From contig NZ_MOBP01000011.1 of assembly GCF_003732665.1 (NCBI RefSeq), positions 99,524-163,523 of the forward strand: DNA of 64,000 nucleotides. Direction: 5' to 3'. The notes below the pieces were generated by a model. It searched no databases, had not been told where the DNA came from, and was given only the letters and a program-made list of their open reading frames with translations. Positions within the stretch are counted from its first letter, which is position 1. Each line of letters opens with the position of its first letter. Shown here one piece after another: positions 44,692-53,413 of this stretch. The stretch comes from Pseudomonas frederiksbergensis. GTDB taxonomy: Bacteria > Pseudomonadota > Gammaproteobacteria > Pseudomonadales > Pseudomonadaceae. Position numbers and translations under genes: made by a program.

Positions 44692-45393
44692 TCAACGAAT
44701 CGGATACAGCGCCTCGTCAAACTGCGCCAGACGCGGAAAAACCAGCGGCGAATCCTGATCGAGATGTTCCAGCCGCTGCCGGTAATCAACCAGAAACTGT
44801 TCGCGAGCCTCGGCGCTGATGTAGGGCACATGCCACGCCACGAACGGCGGCAACACATCCAGCCCGACATACGCCAGCGTGCCGCGCAACAGCGGCCGCA
44901 ACATATCCTCCAGAGGACCGTGAATCGCGCCGTCGCCGAACATGTGCTCACGCCCGCCGAGGGTCACGGTGACCAGCGCTTTCTTGCCCGCCAGCCCACC
45001 CTGGTCGTAAAAACGCTTGCCGCCGTAGCAGACGCCGGACACCAGCACCCGGTCGATCCAGCCCTTGAGGATGGCCGGCATGGAGAACCAGAAGATCGGA
45101 AAGTTAAGGATCAGCAGATCGGCCCACAGCAACTTGTCCAGTTCCTGTTGGATGTCCGGGGCCAGGCTTTTGCTTTTGACTCCCAGGCGCTGTTCGAGGG
45201 CGTACACCAGGTAGTCGGGGTTGTCCCGATCGGAGAAATCCTCGGCACTGGCTACCGGGTTCCAGTTCATTGCGTACAAATCGGAAACCTGGACCTCGTG
45301 ACCCTGGGCTTGCAGGGTGTGCACGGCCTGATCGCGCAAGGCGCAGGTAAAGGATTGCGGCTCGGGGTGGGCGTGCAGTATCAGAACATTCAT
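44692..45393 (-). CDS. NAD(P)H:quinone oxidoreductase (flavodoxin-like, KefF/MdaB type)
   Basis: The 233-residue flavodoxin-fold protein begins MNVLILHAHPEPQSFTCAL, the FMN/FAD phosphate loop of the NQO/YwrO family; the second signature is LLILNFPIFWFSMPAILKGWIDRV. It transfers two electrons from NAD(P)H to quinones. It lies 27 bp after the CoA ligase gene. Its role in the pathway is not evident; it may protect from quinones or reoxidise a cofactor. Confidence 0.88.
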   Translation of the reverse strand: MNVLILHAHPEPQSFTCALRDQAVHTLQAQGHEVQVSDLYAMNWNPVASAEDFSDRDNPDYLVYALEQRLGVKSKSLAPDIQQELDKLLWADLLILNFPIFWFSMPAILKGWIDRVLVSGVCYGGKRFYDQGGLAGKKALVTVTLGGREHMFGDGAIHGPLEDMLRPLLRGTLAYVGLDVLPPFVAWHVPYISAEAREQFLVDYRQRLEHLDQDSPLVFPRLAQFDEALYPIR

Positions 45394-45420
45394 TTAAGCA
45401 GCCTTATGATTCAGTCAGTT

Positions 45421-47508
45421 TCACGCCAGGCGGATCAGTGCATCCACCGCCACGGCACCTTGGGCATTGACCAGCAAGGGATTCACATCCAGCTCCAGTA
45501 ACCGGTCGGCGTTCTCGCAGGCGTAATCCGCCACCGCACGAATCGCCCGGACCAGCGCCGGCATATCCACCGCCGGCCCACCTCGAAACCCCGTGAGCAA
45601 CGGCGCACAGCGCAAGCCCAGCAGCGCCTCGTGAATGGCCTGGTCGGTGGTCGGCAGCAACAGGCTGCGACTGTCCTTGAGCAGCTCCACCAGAATTCCG
45701 CCGGCACCGATCACCAGCGCCAGGCCGAAGCCTGTTTCGCGCTTGATACCGACAATCAATTCAGCCAAGGGCGGCGGCGCCATGCGCTCGAGCAGCACTT
45801 GATCGAACACCAGCCCCGGCGCGTGCCTGGCGAGACTGGCGCGCATGGTGTCCAGTGCAGCCGTCAACGCCGCCGGATTTTTCAGATTGAGCGCGACACC
45901 GCCGGCTTCGGTCTTGTGCGGCAGCTCGGCGCTGACCACCTTGAGGACCAGCGGATAACCGAGCTGGCCGGCCTCTTCCAGCGCGTGTTCAGGACGGCAC
46001 AGCCGCGCCTCGGGCAATGGCAGGCCAAACGGACGCAGCGCCTGTTTGGAGTGCCATTCATCCAGCAAAAATCCCTCGCCCAACCGCGCATCCGGACAGA
46101 TCGGTGACAGCACCGATTCGCCATTGGCCAGTAACGCCTGACGACGTTTCTGGTAGCCGGCGATCCGCCCCCATGCCGCCAAACCGTCCTCTATGCCTTG
46201 CAACGCCACCACGCCACGGGCATGCAGGCGTTCGCGGGCCACCGCCGGGAGCAATTCGGGGAACGCCGACGCCACCACACCGGTCTTGCCGTGACGTTCC
46301 AGCAACTCGCAATACAACTCCAGCAGCAAGTCGCATTCCTTGCGTTCACCGGTGAATTCGGCCGGATAATCCAGCACCAGCAGCGCCGCATCGGAAGGCG
46401 TGCGCAACACGCTGTCGAGCATGTTTTCCAGGGCATCGCGGTCGCCCCAGATGGCGGTGGTGAAGTCCAGCGGATTGACCAGATTGGCGTAACTCGGCAG
46501 CACCTGCGCCAGTTCATCGCGCTGGCTATCGTCAAACTTGGGCAGCTTCAGGCCGTTGCGTTCGGCATAGTCAGCGATGAATCCCGCGTCGCCACCGGAA
46601 CACGCCATCGCCGCCAGGCTTGGGCCGGCCGGCAAACGCCCGCAAGCCGCAGCCTTGAGGGTTTCGACGAAACTCACCGGGCCGCTGACGCGGATCACGC
46701 CCAAACGCTCGAACAAACTGTCGTACAGCGCATCGGAACCGGCCAAGGAGCTGGTGTGACTCAACGCCAGTTCGGCGCCGATCTGCGACACGCCGGTTTT
46801 CAGGGCGATCACCGGAATGCCCTTCTCCAGAGCCTTGTGCGCGGCGCGGGCAAAACCGGGGACATTCTTCAGGCCTTCAAGGTGCAAACCGATGGCCGTG
46901 ACCCGAGGTTCGTCGAGCAGCACATCCATCAATTCAGCAACGCCCAACTGCGCCTGATTGCCCACCGACGCCATGTAGGCCAACGGCAGCGACCGGTCGC
47001 TCATGCTCAGGTTGTAGGCGAAGTTGCCGCTCTGGGTCAGCACCGCGACGCCTTTCTCCACGGCCTTGCCGCCATGGGCGACGGGCCACAACGCGGCGCT
47101 GTGCAGGTAGTCGAGCAGGCCATAACAGTTCGGCCCGAGCAGCGCCATGTCGCCGGCGGCTTGCAGCAGTTGCGCCTGCAGAGCCTGTCCTTGCTCGCCG
47201 GTTTCCGCGAAGCCGGAGGCATAGCAGATCGCCCCGCCCGCGCCCCTGGCAGCGAGGTCGGCGACACAGCTGAGGGTCAGTTCACGGTTGGTGGCGATAA
47301 ACACCGCATCCGGCCCGCAGGGCAAGTCGGCAATCGAGGCCACACAAGGGATGCCTTCAAGGCTTTCGTGTTGCGGATTGACCAGCCACATCGGCCCCTG
47401 GAACCCGCCCTCGGCGCAGCGCTTGAACGCCCGCGCCATGCTGCGCCCGCCCACGAACGCCAAATGCCGGGGCGCCAGCAGACGCTTGAGATTGTCTCTG
47501 ATTGACAT
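45421..47508 (-). CDS. NDP-forming acyl-CoA synthetase (acetate-CoA ligase family)
   Basis: The 695-residue protein joins a CoA-binding domain (LAFVGGRSMARAFKRC), a succinyl-CoA-synthetase-like flavodoxin domain with the phospho-histidine loop SHTSSLAGSD, and a C-terminal ATP-grasp domain (YPLVLKVVSAELPHKTEAGGV). It makes an acyl-CoA from an acid, CoA and ATP. In an operon with an acyl-CoA dehydrogenase and crotonase, the acid is probably the product of the transaminase pathway, such as 4-guanidinobutyrate (inference). Spacing is 18 bp from the dehydrogenase gene. Confidence 0.87.
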   Translation of the reverse strand: MSIRDNLKRLLAPRHLAFVGGRSMARAFKRCAEGGFQGPMWLVNPQHESLEGIPCVASIADLPCGPDAVFIATNRELTLSCVADLAARGAGGAICYASGFAETGEQGQALQAQLLQAAGDMALLGPNCYGLLDYLHSAALWPVAHGGKAVEKGVAVLTQSGNFAYNLSMSDRSLPLAYMASVGNQAQLGVAELMDVLLDEPRVTAIGLHLEGLKNVPGFARAAHKALEKGIPVIALKTGVSQIGAELALSHTSSLAGSDALYDSLFERLGVIRVSGPVSFVETLKAAACGRLPAGPSLAAMACSGGDAGFIADYAERNGLKLPKFDDSQRDELAQVLPSYANLVNPLDFTTAIWGDRDALENMLDSVLRTPSDAALLVLDYPAEFTGERKECDLLLELYCELLERHGKTGVVASAFPELLPAVARERLHARGVVALQGIEDGLAAWGRIAGYQKRRQALLANGESVLSPICPDARLGEGFLLDEWHSKQALRPFGLPLPEARLCRPEHALEEAGQLGYPLVLKVVSAELPHKTEAGGVALNLKNPAALTAALDTMRASLARHAPGLVFDQVLLERMAPPPLAELIVGIKRETGFGLALVIGAGGILVELLKDSRSLLLPTTDQAIHEALLGLRCAPLLTGFRGGPAVDMPALVRAIRAVADYACENADRLLELDVNPLLVNAQGAVAVDALIRLA

Positions 47509-47526
47509 GGGATTCTCCTCGACCGA

Positions 47527-48687
47527 TCAGCGCAACAGCGGCCGCAGCAGCTCGCGGGAAATGATGTGGCGCTGGATCTCCGACGTGCCTTCCCAGATCC
47601 GCTCGATCCGTGCGTTGCGCCAGATCCGCTCCACCGGCCCTTCGTCCATCAGGCCCATGCCGCCGAAAATCTGCACTGCCTCATCGGCCGCCCGGCCCAG
47701 CACTTCGCTGGCGAACAACTTGGCCATGCCCGCCTCGCCATCCGTCATCGTGCCCTGGTCCATCTTCCACGCCGCGTGCAACGCCAGCAGCTCGGCGGCG
47801 CGGATTTCGGTGGCCATGTCCGCCAATTTGAACGAGATGCCCTGATACGTGCCGATGGCGTGGCCGAACTGTTTGCGGTCCGCCGCCCATTGCAGCGCAA
47901 CGTCCAGCGCACGCTGGGCCTGGCCGACACAGTTGGCCGCCACCATCACCCGCCCGGCGGTCAGCCAGGCATTGGCCACGTCCCAGCCCTTACCCACTTC
48001 ACCCAGCACTTTGGAGGCTGGCACCCGGCAATCGTCGAAGAAGATCTCACTGGTGTGATAACCACGGTTGCTCACACATTTGGGCCCACGGCGGATGGTC
48101 ATTCCCGGCGTGTCGCGATCCACCAGGAGCGACGTCACGGCGTTGCGTTGGCGGCCGTTGTGTTCATAGGTATCGGTGACCGCGAACACGATGGCGAAAT
48201 CCGCATGCCCGGCGTGGCTGATGAAATGCTTGCTGCCGTTGATCACGAACTCATCGCCGTCACGCACGGCGCGGGTCTGGATCGCATTGGCGTCGGAGCC
48301 GGCGCCCGGTTCGGTCAGGGCAAAGCAGTCGATTTTTTCCCCGCGTACGCAGGGCAACAGATAGTCCTCGATCTGTGCGCCGGTGCAGGCCATGAGGATC
48401 TTCGACGGCCGCGCGACAAACACGTGCAGCGCCCACGACACCTTGGACAGCTCACGCTCGATCAGCGCCTGGGACAGGTAATCGAGGCCGCCACCGCCGA
48501 CCTCCTCCGGCATATTGAAGGCGTAAAATCCGGCCGCGATGGCCTTGGCGCGAATCTGTGCAGCCAGTTCCGGTGGCACGGCATCGGCGCGGTCGACGGC
48601 TTCTTCGTGGGGCAGCAGTTCTTTTTCGACAAAACGGCGCACCGCCTCGACCAACATGTCCTGCTCTTGAGTCAGCTGGAAATTCAT
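47527..48687 (-). CDS. Acyl-CoA dehydrogenase
   Basis: The 386-residue flavoprotein has the family signatures CFALTEPGAGSDA and the catalytic glutamate in RIWEGTSEIQRHI near the C-terminus. It introduces a trans-2 double bond in an acyl-CoA and passes electrons to ETF. It lies 23 bp after the crotonase gene. Homologous genes accompany aruHI in P. aeruginosa (PA4979). Confidence 0.92.
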   Translation of the reverse strand: MNFQLTQEQDMLVEAVRRFVEKELLPHEEAVDRADAVPPELAAQIRAKAIAAGFYAFNMPEEVGGGGLDYLSQALIERELSKVSWALHVFVARPSKILMACTGAQIEDYLLPCVRGEKIDCFALTEPGAGSDANAIQTRAVRDGDEFVINGSKHFISHAGHADFAIVFAVTDTYEHNGRQRNAVTSLLVDRDTPGMTIRRGPKCVSNRGYHTSEIFFDDCRVPASKVLGEVGKGWDVANAWLTAGRVMVAANCVGQAQRALDVALQWAADRKQFGHAIGTYQGISFKLADMATEIRAAELLALHAAWKMDQGTMTDGEAGMAKLFASEVLGRAADEAVQIFGGMGLMDEGPVERIWRNARIERIWEGTSEIQRHIISRELLRPLLR

Positions 48688-48710
48688 GGCTCTCAGTCCC
48701 TTCTGTTCGC

Positions 48711-49502
48711 TTATCGGCCGATGAAATGCGGTGTGCGTTTTTCCACGGCAGCCTTGAGGGCTTCGCTGCCGTCGTGGCTGCGTCCGCAGAGCAAGCCCGC
48801 GGCCTGTTCGGCCTCAAGCTGTTGGGCGAGGCTGCGTTGGGCGCCATCGCGGATCAGGACTTTGGTCTGGATGAAGGCGAACGTCGGGCCGCTGGCCAGC
48901 CGTGCCGCCAGCTCGGTGGCGGTGCTTTGCAACTGCTCATCGGCGCAGACCTCACTGACCAGACCGGTGGCCAATGCGCGATCGGCATTCCAGATTTCAT
49001 CGAGGAACAACAGGCGCTTGGCCTGCTCGATACCGATCAGGCGCGGCAGATGCCAACTCGCCCCCGCATCCGGCGAGTAGGCCAGGCTGGTGTAGCCGGC
49101 CTTGAAACGCGCCGATTGCGCCGCCAGGCGAAAATCGCAGGACAGGGCTAAATCCATCCCCGCACCGACGGCGATCCCGTTGATGGCGGCGATGGTAGGT
49201 TTGCTGAAACCGTGGAGGCGGTTCATCAAGACATGGGCGGTTTCGGTCCAGCCGTAAGTTTCGAGGATGCCGCGGCTTTCGGCGTCGGCCCATTCGGCGA
49301 CATCGGCGCCGGCGCAGAAGCCCTTGCCCGTGCCGCTCAACACCAGCACCCGGACGTCAGGGTCGGCGTCCTGCCGGTCGAGCAGTTGGGTCAATGCCTT
49401 GAGGGTCGGAATGTCCAACGCGTTGCGTTGTTCAGGGCGATTGAGCGTGACCCAGGCGATGCCGTTTTCAACCCGGCTTAGCAGTGTCGAAGGGGAAGTC
49501 AT
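48711..49502 (-). CDS. Crotonase-family protein (hydratase/isomerase)
   Basis: The 263-residue protein has the crotonase fold with oxyanion-hole segments GKGFCAGADVAEW and NGIAVGAGMDLALSCDFRLAA. Both glutamates that hydrate in classical enoyl-CoA hydratase are missing: the first position reads MD and the second falls in GYTSLAYSPDAGASW. An aspartate in SPDAG matches PaaG-type isomerases, so isomerisation is more likely than simple hydration. It is the first gene of the operon, with the conserved promoter about 52 bp upstream. Confidence 0.87.
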   Translation of the reverse strand: MTSPSTLLSRVENGIAWVTLNRPEQRNALDIPTLKALTQLLDRQDADPDVRVLVLSGTGKGFCAGADVAEWADAESRGILETYGWTETAHVLMNRLHGFSKPTIAAINGIAVGAGMDLALSCDFRLAAQSARFKAGYTSLAYSPDAGASWHLPRLIGIEQAKRLLFLDEIWNADRALATGLVSEVCADEQLQSTATELAARLASGPTFAFIQTKVLIRDGAQRSLAQQLEAEQAAGLLCGRSHDGSEALKAAVEKRTPHFIGR

Positions 49503-49553
49503 GAAAGGCCCTCGTCTTATTGTTTTTGAACAGCGGGTGTAGAACTGCCGTCG

Positions 49554-49583
49554 ATACTAAACAGGTGTTCAGTAAGGCGGCAA
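49554..49583 (-). promoter_or_regulatory. Promoter of the crotonase operon with operator in the spacer
   Basis: On the minus strand -35 TTGCCG (49583-49578) and -10 TAGTAT (49559-49554) are 18 bp apart with dyad CTGAACACCTGTTTAG between them (49557-49572). It is nearly the same module as at aruI. Confidence 0.72.
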
Positions 49584-49678
49584 TCCCGTGCAAAAAGCCG
49601 TGTAACGCTTGTTACAAGACTTAACTACTTGATTAGTTTTGGATTTTTCAGCAAACGGAAGATGGCGGCGCTGGAAGT

Positions 49679-49695
49679 TGTTACATCTTCGAACA
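49679..49695. promoter_or_regulatory. Conserved upstream element TGTTACATCTTCGAACA, copy 2
   Basis: Identical in 17 of 17 bases to 43203-43219 and at the same 96-bp distance from the -35 of its promoter. Confidence 0.6.
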
Positions 49696-49705
49696 ACAAC
49701 CCTGG

Positions 49706-50803
49706 CTACTTGCCGGTTTTAACGTTGTTCCACACCCGGGTCATCGCCCGCATGCCCTGGGCGTCGTGGGTCTTTTGCGCAAACAGGCGTTGACGCGTGG
49801 TGTCATCGGGATAGATCGCCGGAGTGGCGAGCACGTCCGCGTCGACCAGGGCGGTTGCCGCCGAGTTGCTGTTGGCGTAGTGAATCAGGTTGGTGACGTC
49901 GGCCATGTGCTGTGGTTGCAACATGAACTCGATGAACGCGTGCGCATTCGCCGCGTGGGTCGAGTCTTTCGGGATGTACAAGTCATCGAACCAGATCAGC
50001 GAACCTTCCTTGGGCACGAAGTACGACAATTGGGTCTTGAGCCCCGCCTCTTTCGCCCGGGCCTGAGCCGTAGCGGCGTCACCCGACCAGGTCATGGCCA
50101 GGCAAATATCACCGTTGGGCAAACTGTTGAGGTAACTCACCGAGTCAAACTTCTTGATGTACGGGCGCACGGCCATCAGCACGTCTTGTGCGGCTTTAAG
50201 GTCGTCGGCGGCCACGCTTTGCGGGTCACGTCCCAGGTATTGCAACGCCAGGGGAATGACTTCGGTTGGCGCGTCAAGCAAGGTCACGCCGCAATCGGCG
50301 AATTTAGAAACCACTTTTGGATCGAAGACCATCGCCAATGAACCGATCGGCGCATCGGGCATGCGTTCCTTGATCATCTTCACGTTGAAGGTCACACCGT
50401 TGCTGCCCCAGGTGTAAGGCGCGGAATAGACCAGCCCCGGGTCGTAGGTCTGCAACTTCTGCACGATCTCGGGATTGAGGTTGTTCCAACTCGGTAACTG
50501 CTTCTTGTCCAGCGGCTGGAACACATTCGCCTTGATCAGCGGCGGGACGAGCGAAGCGTTAAGCATCACCAGGTCATAACCGGAGTGGCCGGTCAGCAAC
50601 TTGGCCTGGACAGTCTCGTAACCATCGAAGGTGTCGTAGATGACTTTGATGCCGGTGGCTTTTTCAAAGTCCGCCAGGGTGTGTTCACCGATGTAGTCCG
50701 ACCAGTTGTAAATGCGCAGCGTGTTATCCGCCTCCGCCGCCTGAGTCGCCGGGCACAAGGGGAAAAGCAAAAGACTGGAAAGGACGGCTAGCGCAGTTCG
50801 CAT
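49706..50803 (-). CDS. Polyamine-type periplasmic binding protein (PotF/SpuD-like)
   Basis: The 365-residue protein has a signal peptide (ALAVLSSLLLFPLCPATQA) and the putrescine/spermidine-binding fold (LRIYNWSDYIGEHTLADFEKATG; PYTWGSNGVTFN; AMTWSGDAATA; SLIWFDDLYIPKDS). It binds a polyamine or similar cation for an ABC importer whose membrane genes are not here. A 30-bp element 68-97 bp upstream is shared with the aminotransferase gene, so both are likely regulated by the LuxR protein encoded between them. Confidence 0.88.
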   Translation of the reverse strand: MRTALAVLSSLLLFPLCPATQAAEADNTLRIYNWSDYIGEHTLADFEKATGIKVIYDTFDGYETVQAKLLTGHSGYDLVMLNASLVPPLIKANVFQPLDKKQLPSWNNLNPEIVQKLQTYDPGLVYSAPYTWGSNGVTFNVKMIKERMPDAPIGSLAMVFDPKVVSKFADCGVTLLDAPTEVIPLALQYLGRDPQSVAADDLKAAQDVLMAVRPYIKKFDSVSYLNSLPNGDICLAMTWSGDAATAQARAKEAGLKTQLSYFVPKEGSLIWFDDLYIPKDSTHAANAHAFIEFMLQPQHMADVTNLIHYANSNSAATALVDADVLATPAIYPDDTTRQRLFAQKTHDAQGMRAMTRVWNNVKTGK

Positions 50804-50870
50804 TGTTATTCACCTTTTGGTGTTTTCTTCTGGAGGAAGCGTGCGCCTTTACTATTTAGCCATTGGGGGA

Positions 50871-50900
50871 GCGGCACCATACTCCAAATGGGTAGGTGCA
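50871..50900. promoter_or_regulatory. Shared regulatory element, copy 1
   Basis: Core CCATACTCCAAATGGGT inside GCGGCACC...GGTGCA; 27 of 30 bases match 53307-53336. The core is a CCAT-N7-ATGG dyad. It lies upstream of the polyamine-binding-protein gene. Confidence 0.65.
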
Positions 50901-50936
50901 CTTTTATCTCGGGAGGAACCGTTCGCCGCAGCAGCG

Positions 50937-51839
50937 CTAAGCTTTCTGCAACCACTCGATAAACTGCGCAAACAACTCCGACTGCGAGTTGATGCCCAGC
51001 TTCAAGTACAGGTTTTTGCGGTGCATGCGCACGGTTTCGGGGGAGATGCCCATTTCCCGGGCGGTGGATTTGATCGAGTGCCCACGCAGCACCATGTGCG
51101 CACTCTCGCGCTCGCGTTCGGTCAGCACGTCACAGCCGAACTGTTGCATCGCCACCTGGATGCGCTGGTTGACCGCTGTCGATGCCGTTTGCGCGGCACT
51201 TTCGCCCTGCGCTGAAAGGGTCTCAATGTAGCCACACTGGCGAATGAACAGACGCACCATCGGCTCCACGGCGCGCAGCACATTCACCTGGTCGGCGCTC
51301 AAGCAACTGGCGCCCATGCCCTGGAACAGGCTGACCGAAATCTTGCTCTGCTCATCCAGATTGACGATGTAGTAACTGTCTTCGGTGCAGCCCAGGTTCA
51401 GGTAATAGGTCTTGTAATAGTCGCTGTCGAAAAAGTCGTCCGGAGCGATTTCGGCCAGCGAATAGAAGCCTTGGGCCAGACCACTGTCCACCGCCAGGCA
51501 AAACGGATCGAGCAGATAGCCCACGGAAAAGTAGCGATTGAGGATGGCGTCCAGGTGCTGCTCGGGAATGCCATGCTGATACAGCAACCTGGGCGGGCAG
51601 TTCTTGCGCTCCAGGCTGATCATGACCGACTCGACCGGCGCCAGCGCGGTCAACGCCACCACCAGATGCGCCAATGCACCGGGCTCGGCGGCCTGCCGGA
51701 ACGCGCGCTCAAGCTCCACATGCCATTGGTGCAAGGCCTGCAAAGGAAGGGTGATCGAATGAGGGGGAGCCGAAATGTCCATGCCGGCCAGTCTAGCGAT
51801 TGCCCCCTCCCCGCGCAAAGTGGCGAAACGACGCTTCAT
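50937..51839 (-). CDS. LuxR-family transcriptional regulator
   Basis: The 300-residue protein has an unrecognised N-terminal sensory region and a C-terminal GerE/LuxR helix-turn-helix (CDVLTERERESAHMVLRGHSIKSTAREMGISPETVRMHRKNLYLKLG). The start at 51839 overlaps the aminotransferase stop (ATGA); an internal ATG at 51782 lacks a ribosome site. The N-terminal part does not look like an acyl-homoserine-lactone domain, so the signal is probably a metabolite. It likely acts at the two 30-bp elements flanking it. Confidence 0.85.
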   Translation of the reverse strand: MKRRFATLRGEGAIARLAGMDISAPPHSITLPLQALHQWHVELERAFRQAAEPGALAHLVVALTALAPVESVMISLERKNCPPRLLYQHGIPEQHLDAILNRYFSVGYLLDPFCLAVDSGLAQGFYSLAEIAPDDFFDSDYYKTYYLNLGCTEDSYYIVNLDEQSKISVSLFQGMGASCLSADQVNVLRAVEPMVRLFIRQCGYIETLSAQGESAAQTASTAVNQRIQVAMQQFGCDVLTERERESAHMVLRGHSIKSTAREMGISPETVRMHRKNLYLKLGINSQSELFAQFIEWLQKA

Positions 51840-53254
51840 TGCCCGGCGTAATCACCGCTGCATTGCAGCTCCACGGCGACTTCGAGAATGCATTCGCGAA
51901 GCGTCTCGACGATCTCATCGACCTGGGCATGGCTGATCGTCAACGGTGGCGACATCACGTTCAGGTGCACGATCGGCCGCACCAGCAACCCTTTGTACTG
52001 GGCGCGCAGATGGATTTTCTCGCCAATGTTCAAGGCTTCCGGGAACAGCTTTTTCGTGCGTTTGTCTTCGACGAATTCCACACAGGCCATCAATTTCTTG
52101 CAGCGCACATCCCCCACCAGGGGCAAACCGACCAACGTCTTCAGGCGCTGTTCGAAGTAGGCGCCGACGTCATCGACATGGGCCAGCAGGTTTTCCCGCT
52201 CGATGATTTCGATGTTCTTCAGCGCCGCCGTGCAGCACACCGGGTGGCCGCTGTAGGTAAAACCGTGGGTAAAACAGCGGCCCTGGCCTGGCTCGCTGAT
52301 CACGTCCCAGATGCGCTGGGAAAAGATGCAGGCTCCCAGCGGCAGGTACGCCGAGGTCAGACCCTTGGCCGTGGTGATGATGTCGGGCTGCACGCCAAAC
52401 ACGTCCCAGGCAGAAAAGAATTTGCCCAGACGCCCAAAGGACGTCACCACTTCATCGGCGACGAACAGAATGTCGTATTGCTGGCAAACCTCCCACATCC
52501 GCCGCAGGTAACCCTCCGGCGGGATGATCACGCCACCGGAGCCCATGATCGGCTCGGCGTAGAACGCGGCGACCTTGTCCGCACCGATGCTGAGGATCTT
52601 GTCCTCGAACTCGCGCACCAGAAACTCCAGCAACTGCGCTTCGTCCATGCCTTCTGGCGCACGATAGGGATTGGGGCTGGAAACGTGATGGATTTTATCG
52701 TGGGCGTAGTCGAACTCGGGGACCCGGTCCGCGGCTTTGTTGCCGATCGACATCGTCAGGCAGGTCGAGCCGTGATAGGCGCCGTAGCGGGCGATCACAT
52801 GTTTTTTCTCAGGCTTGCCACGGCAGTTCTGGTAGTACTGGATCAAGCGGTAGCTGGTGTCCACCGCCGTCGAACCGCCCGTGGTCAGGAATACGTGATC
52901 CAGATCGCCGGGGGCCAGGCTGGCGAGTTTCTCGCACAAGCGAATGGCCACCGAATTGGCCATGTCGGAGAACGGATTTGAATAGGCCAGTTGACGCACT
53001 TGATCGGCAATGGCCTCGGCCATTTCTTCACGACCCAGGCCAATGTTGGTGCACCACATTCCGCCGACCGCATCGAGGAATCGATTGCCGTCAGCGTCGA
53101 AGATGTAAGCGCCTTCGCCGGCCACAATGTTCAGGGCGCCCATTTCCCGGTGCTCATCGAACACGTGATAACCGTGCATGTAATGCGCCTTGTCCGCGCG
53201 GGTCAGTTTCGCCTGTTCGGCAGGCGTCAAGAACGCTTGTTTTGAAATCGGCAT
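51836..53254 (-). CDS. Class III aminotransferase (SpuC/diamine-pyruvate type)
   Basis: The ATG at 53254 follows AAGGGAAG, whereas the frame opens with a GTG two codons earlier; 472 residues. It is a fold-type I class III PLP enzyme (GGMWCTNIGLGREEMAEAI; GAYHGSTCLTMS; FVADEVVTSFGRLG; PLP lysine in IITTAKGLTSAYLPLGA). The pattern is close to SpuC-like putrescine or omega-amino-acid:pyruvate transaminases. Coupled to the LuxR gene (ATGA). The likely substrate is a diamine or guanidino-amine imported through the neighbouring binding protein. Confidence 0.87.
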   Translation of the reverse strand: MPISKQAFLTPAEQAKLTRADKAHYMHGYHVFDEHREMGALNIVAGEGAYIFDADGNRFLDAVGGMWCTNIGLGREEMAEAIADQVRQLAYSNPFSDMANSVAIRLCEKLASLAPGDLDHVFLTTGGSTAVDTSYRLIQYYQNCRGKPEKKHVIARYGAYHGSTCLTMSIGNKAADRVPEFDYAHDKIHHVSSPNPYRAPEGMDEAQLLEFLVREFEDKILSIGADKVAAFYAEPIMGSGGVIIPPEGYLRRMWEVCQQYDILFVADEVVTSFGRLGKFFSAWDVFGVQPDIITTAKGLTSAYLPLGACIFSQRIWDVISEPGQGRCFTHGFTYSGHPVCCTAALKNIEIIERENLLAHVDDVGAYFEQRLKTLVGLPLVGDVRCKKLMACVEFVEDKRTKKLFPEALNIGEKIHLRAQYKGLLVRPIVHLNVMSPPLTISHAQVDEIVETLRECILEVAVELQCSGDYAGQ

Positions 53255-53306
53255 GAACACTTCCCTTTCGAATAATTGTCATGCCGATCATTCAGCCGAT
53301 TGGACA

Positions 53307-53336
53307 GCGGCGCCATACTCCAAATGGGTGGGTGCC
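53307..53336. promoter_or_regulatory. Shared regulatory element, copy 2
   Basis: Core CCATACTCCAAATGGGT inside GCGGCGC...GGTGCC, 53-82 bp before the aminotransferase start. It is the counterpart of 50871-50900. Confidence 0.65.
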
Positions 53337-53413
53337 GTTCGTCCAGCGCCCGGCACATTCCCCTTTCCGGCTCTTCCAACGCTATATACCGCCTGTACAG
53401 GAAGACCCGGACC

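Noticed and set aside
47566..49080. A 504-codon plus-strand frame over the acyl-CoA dehydrogenase and crotonase genes
   Set aside because: It is antisense to two intact enzymes with catalytic residues, and it shows no recognisable domain.
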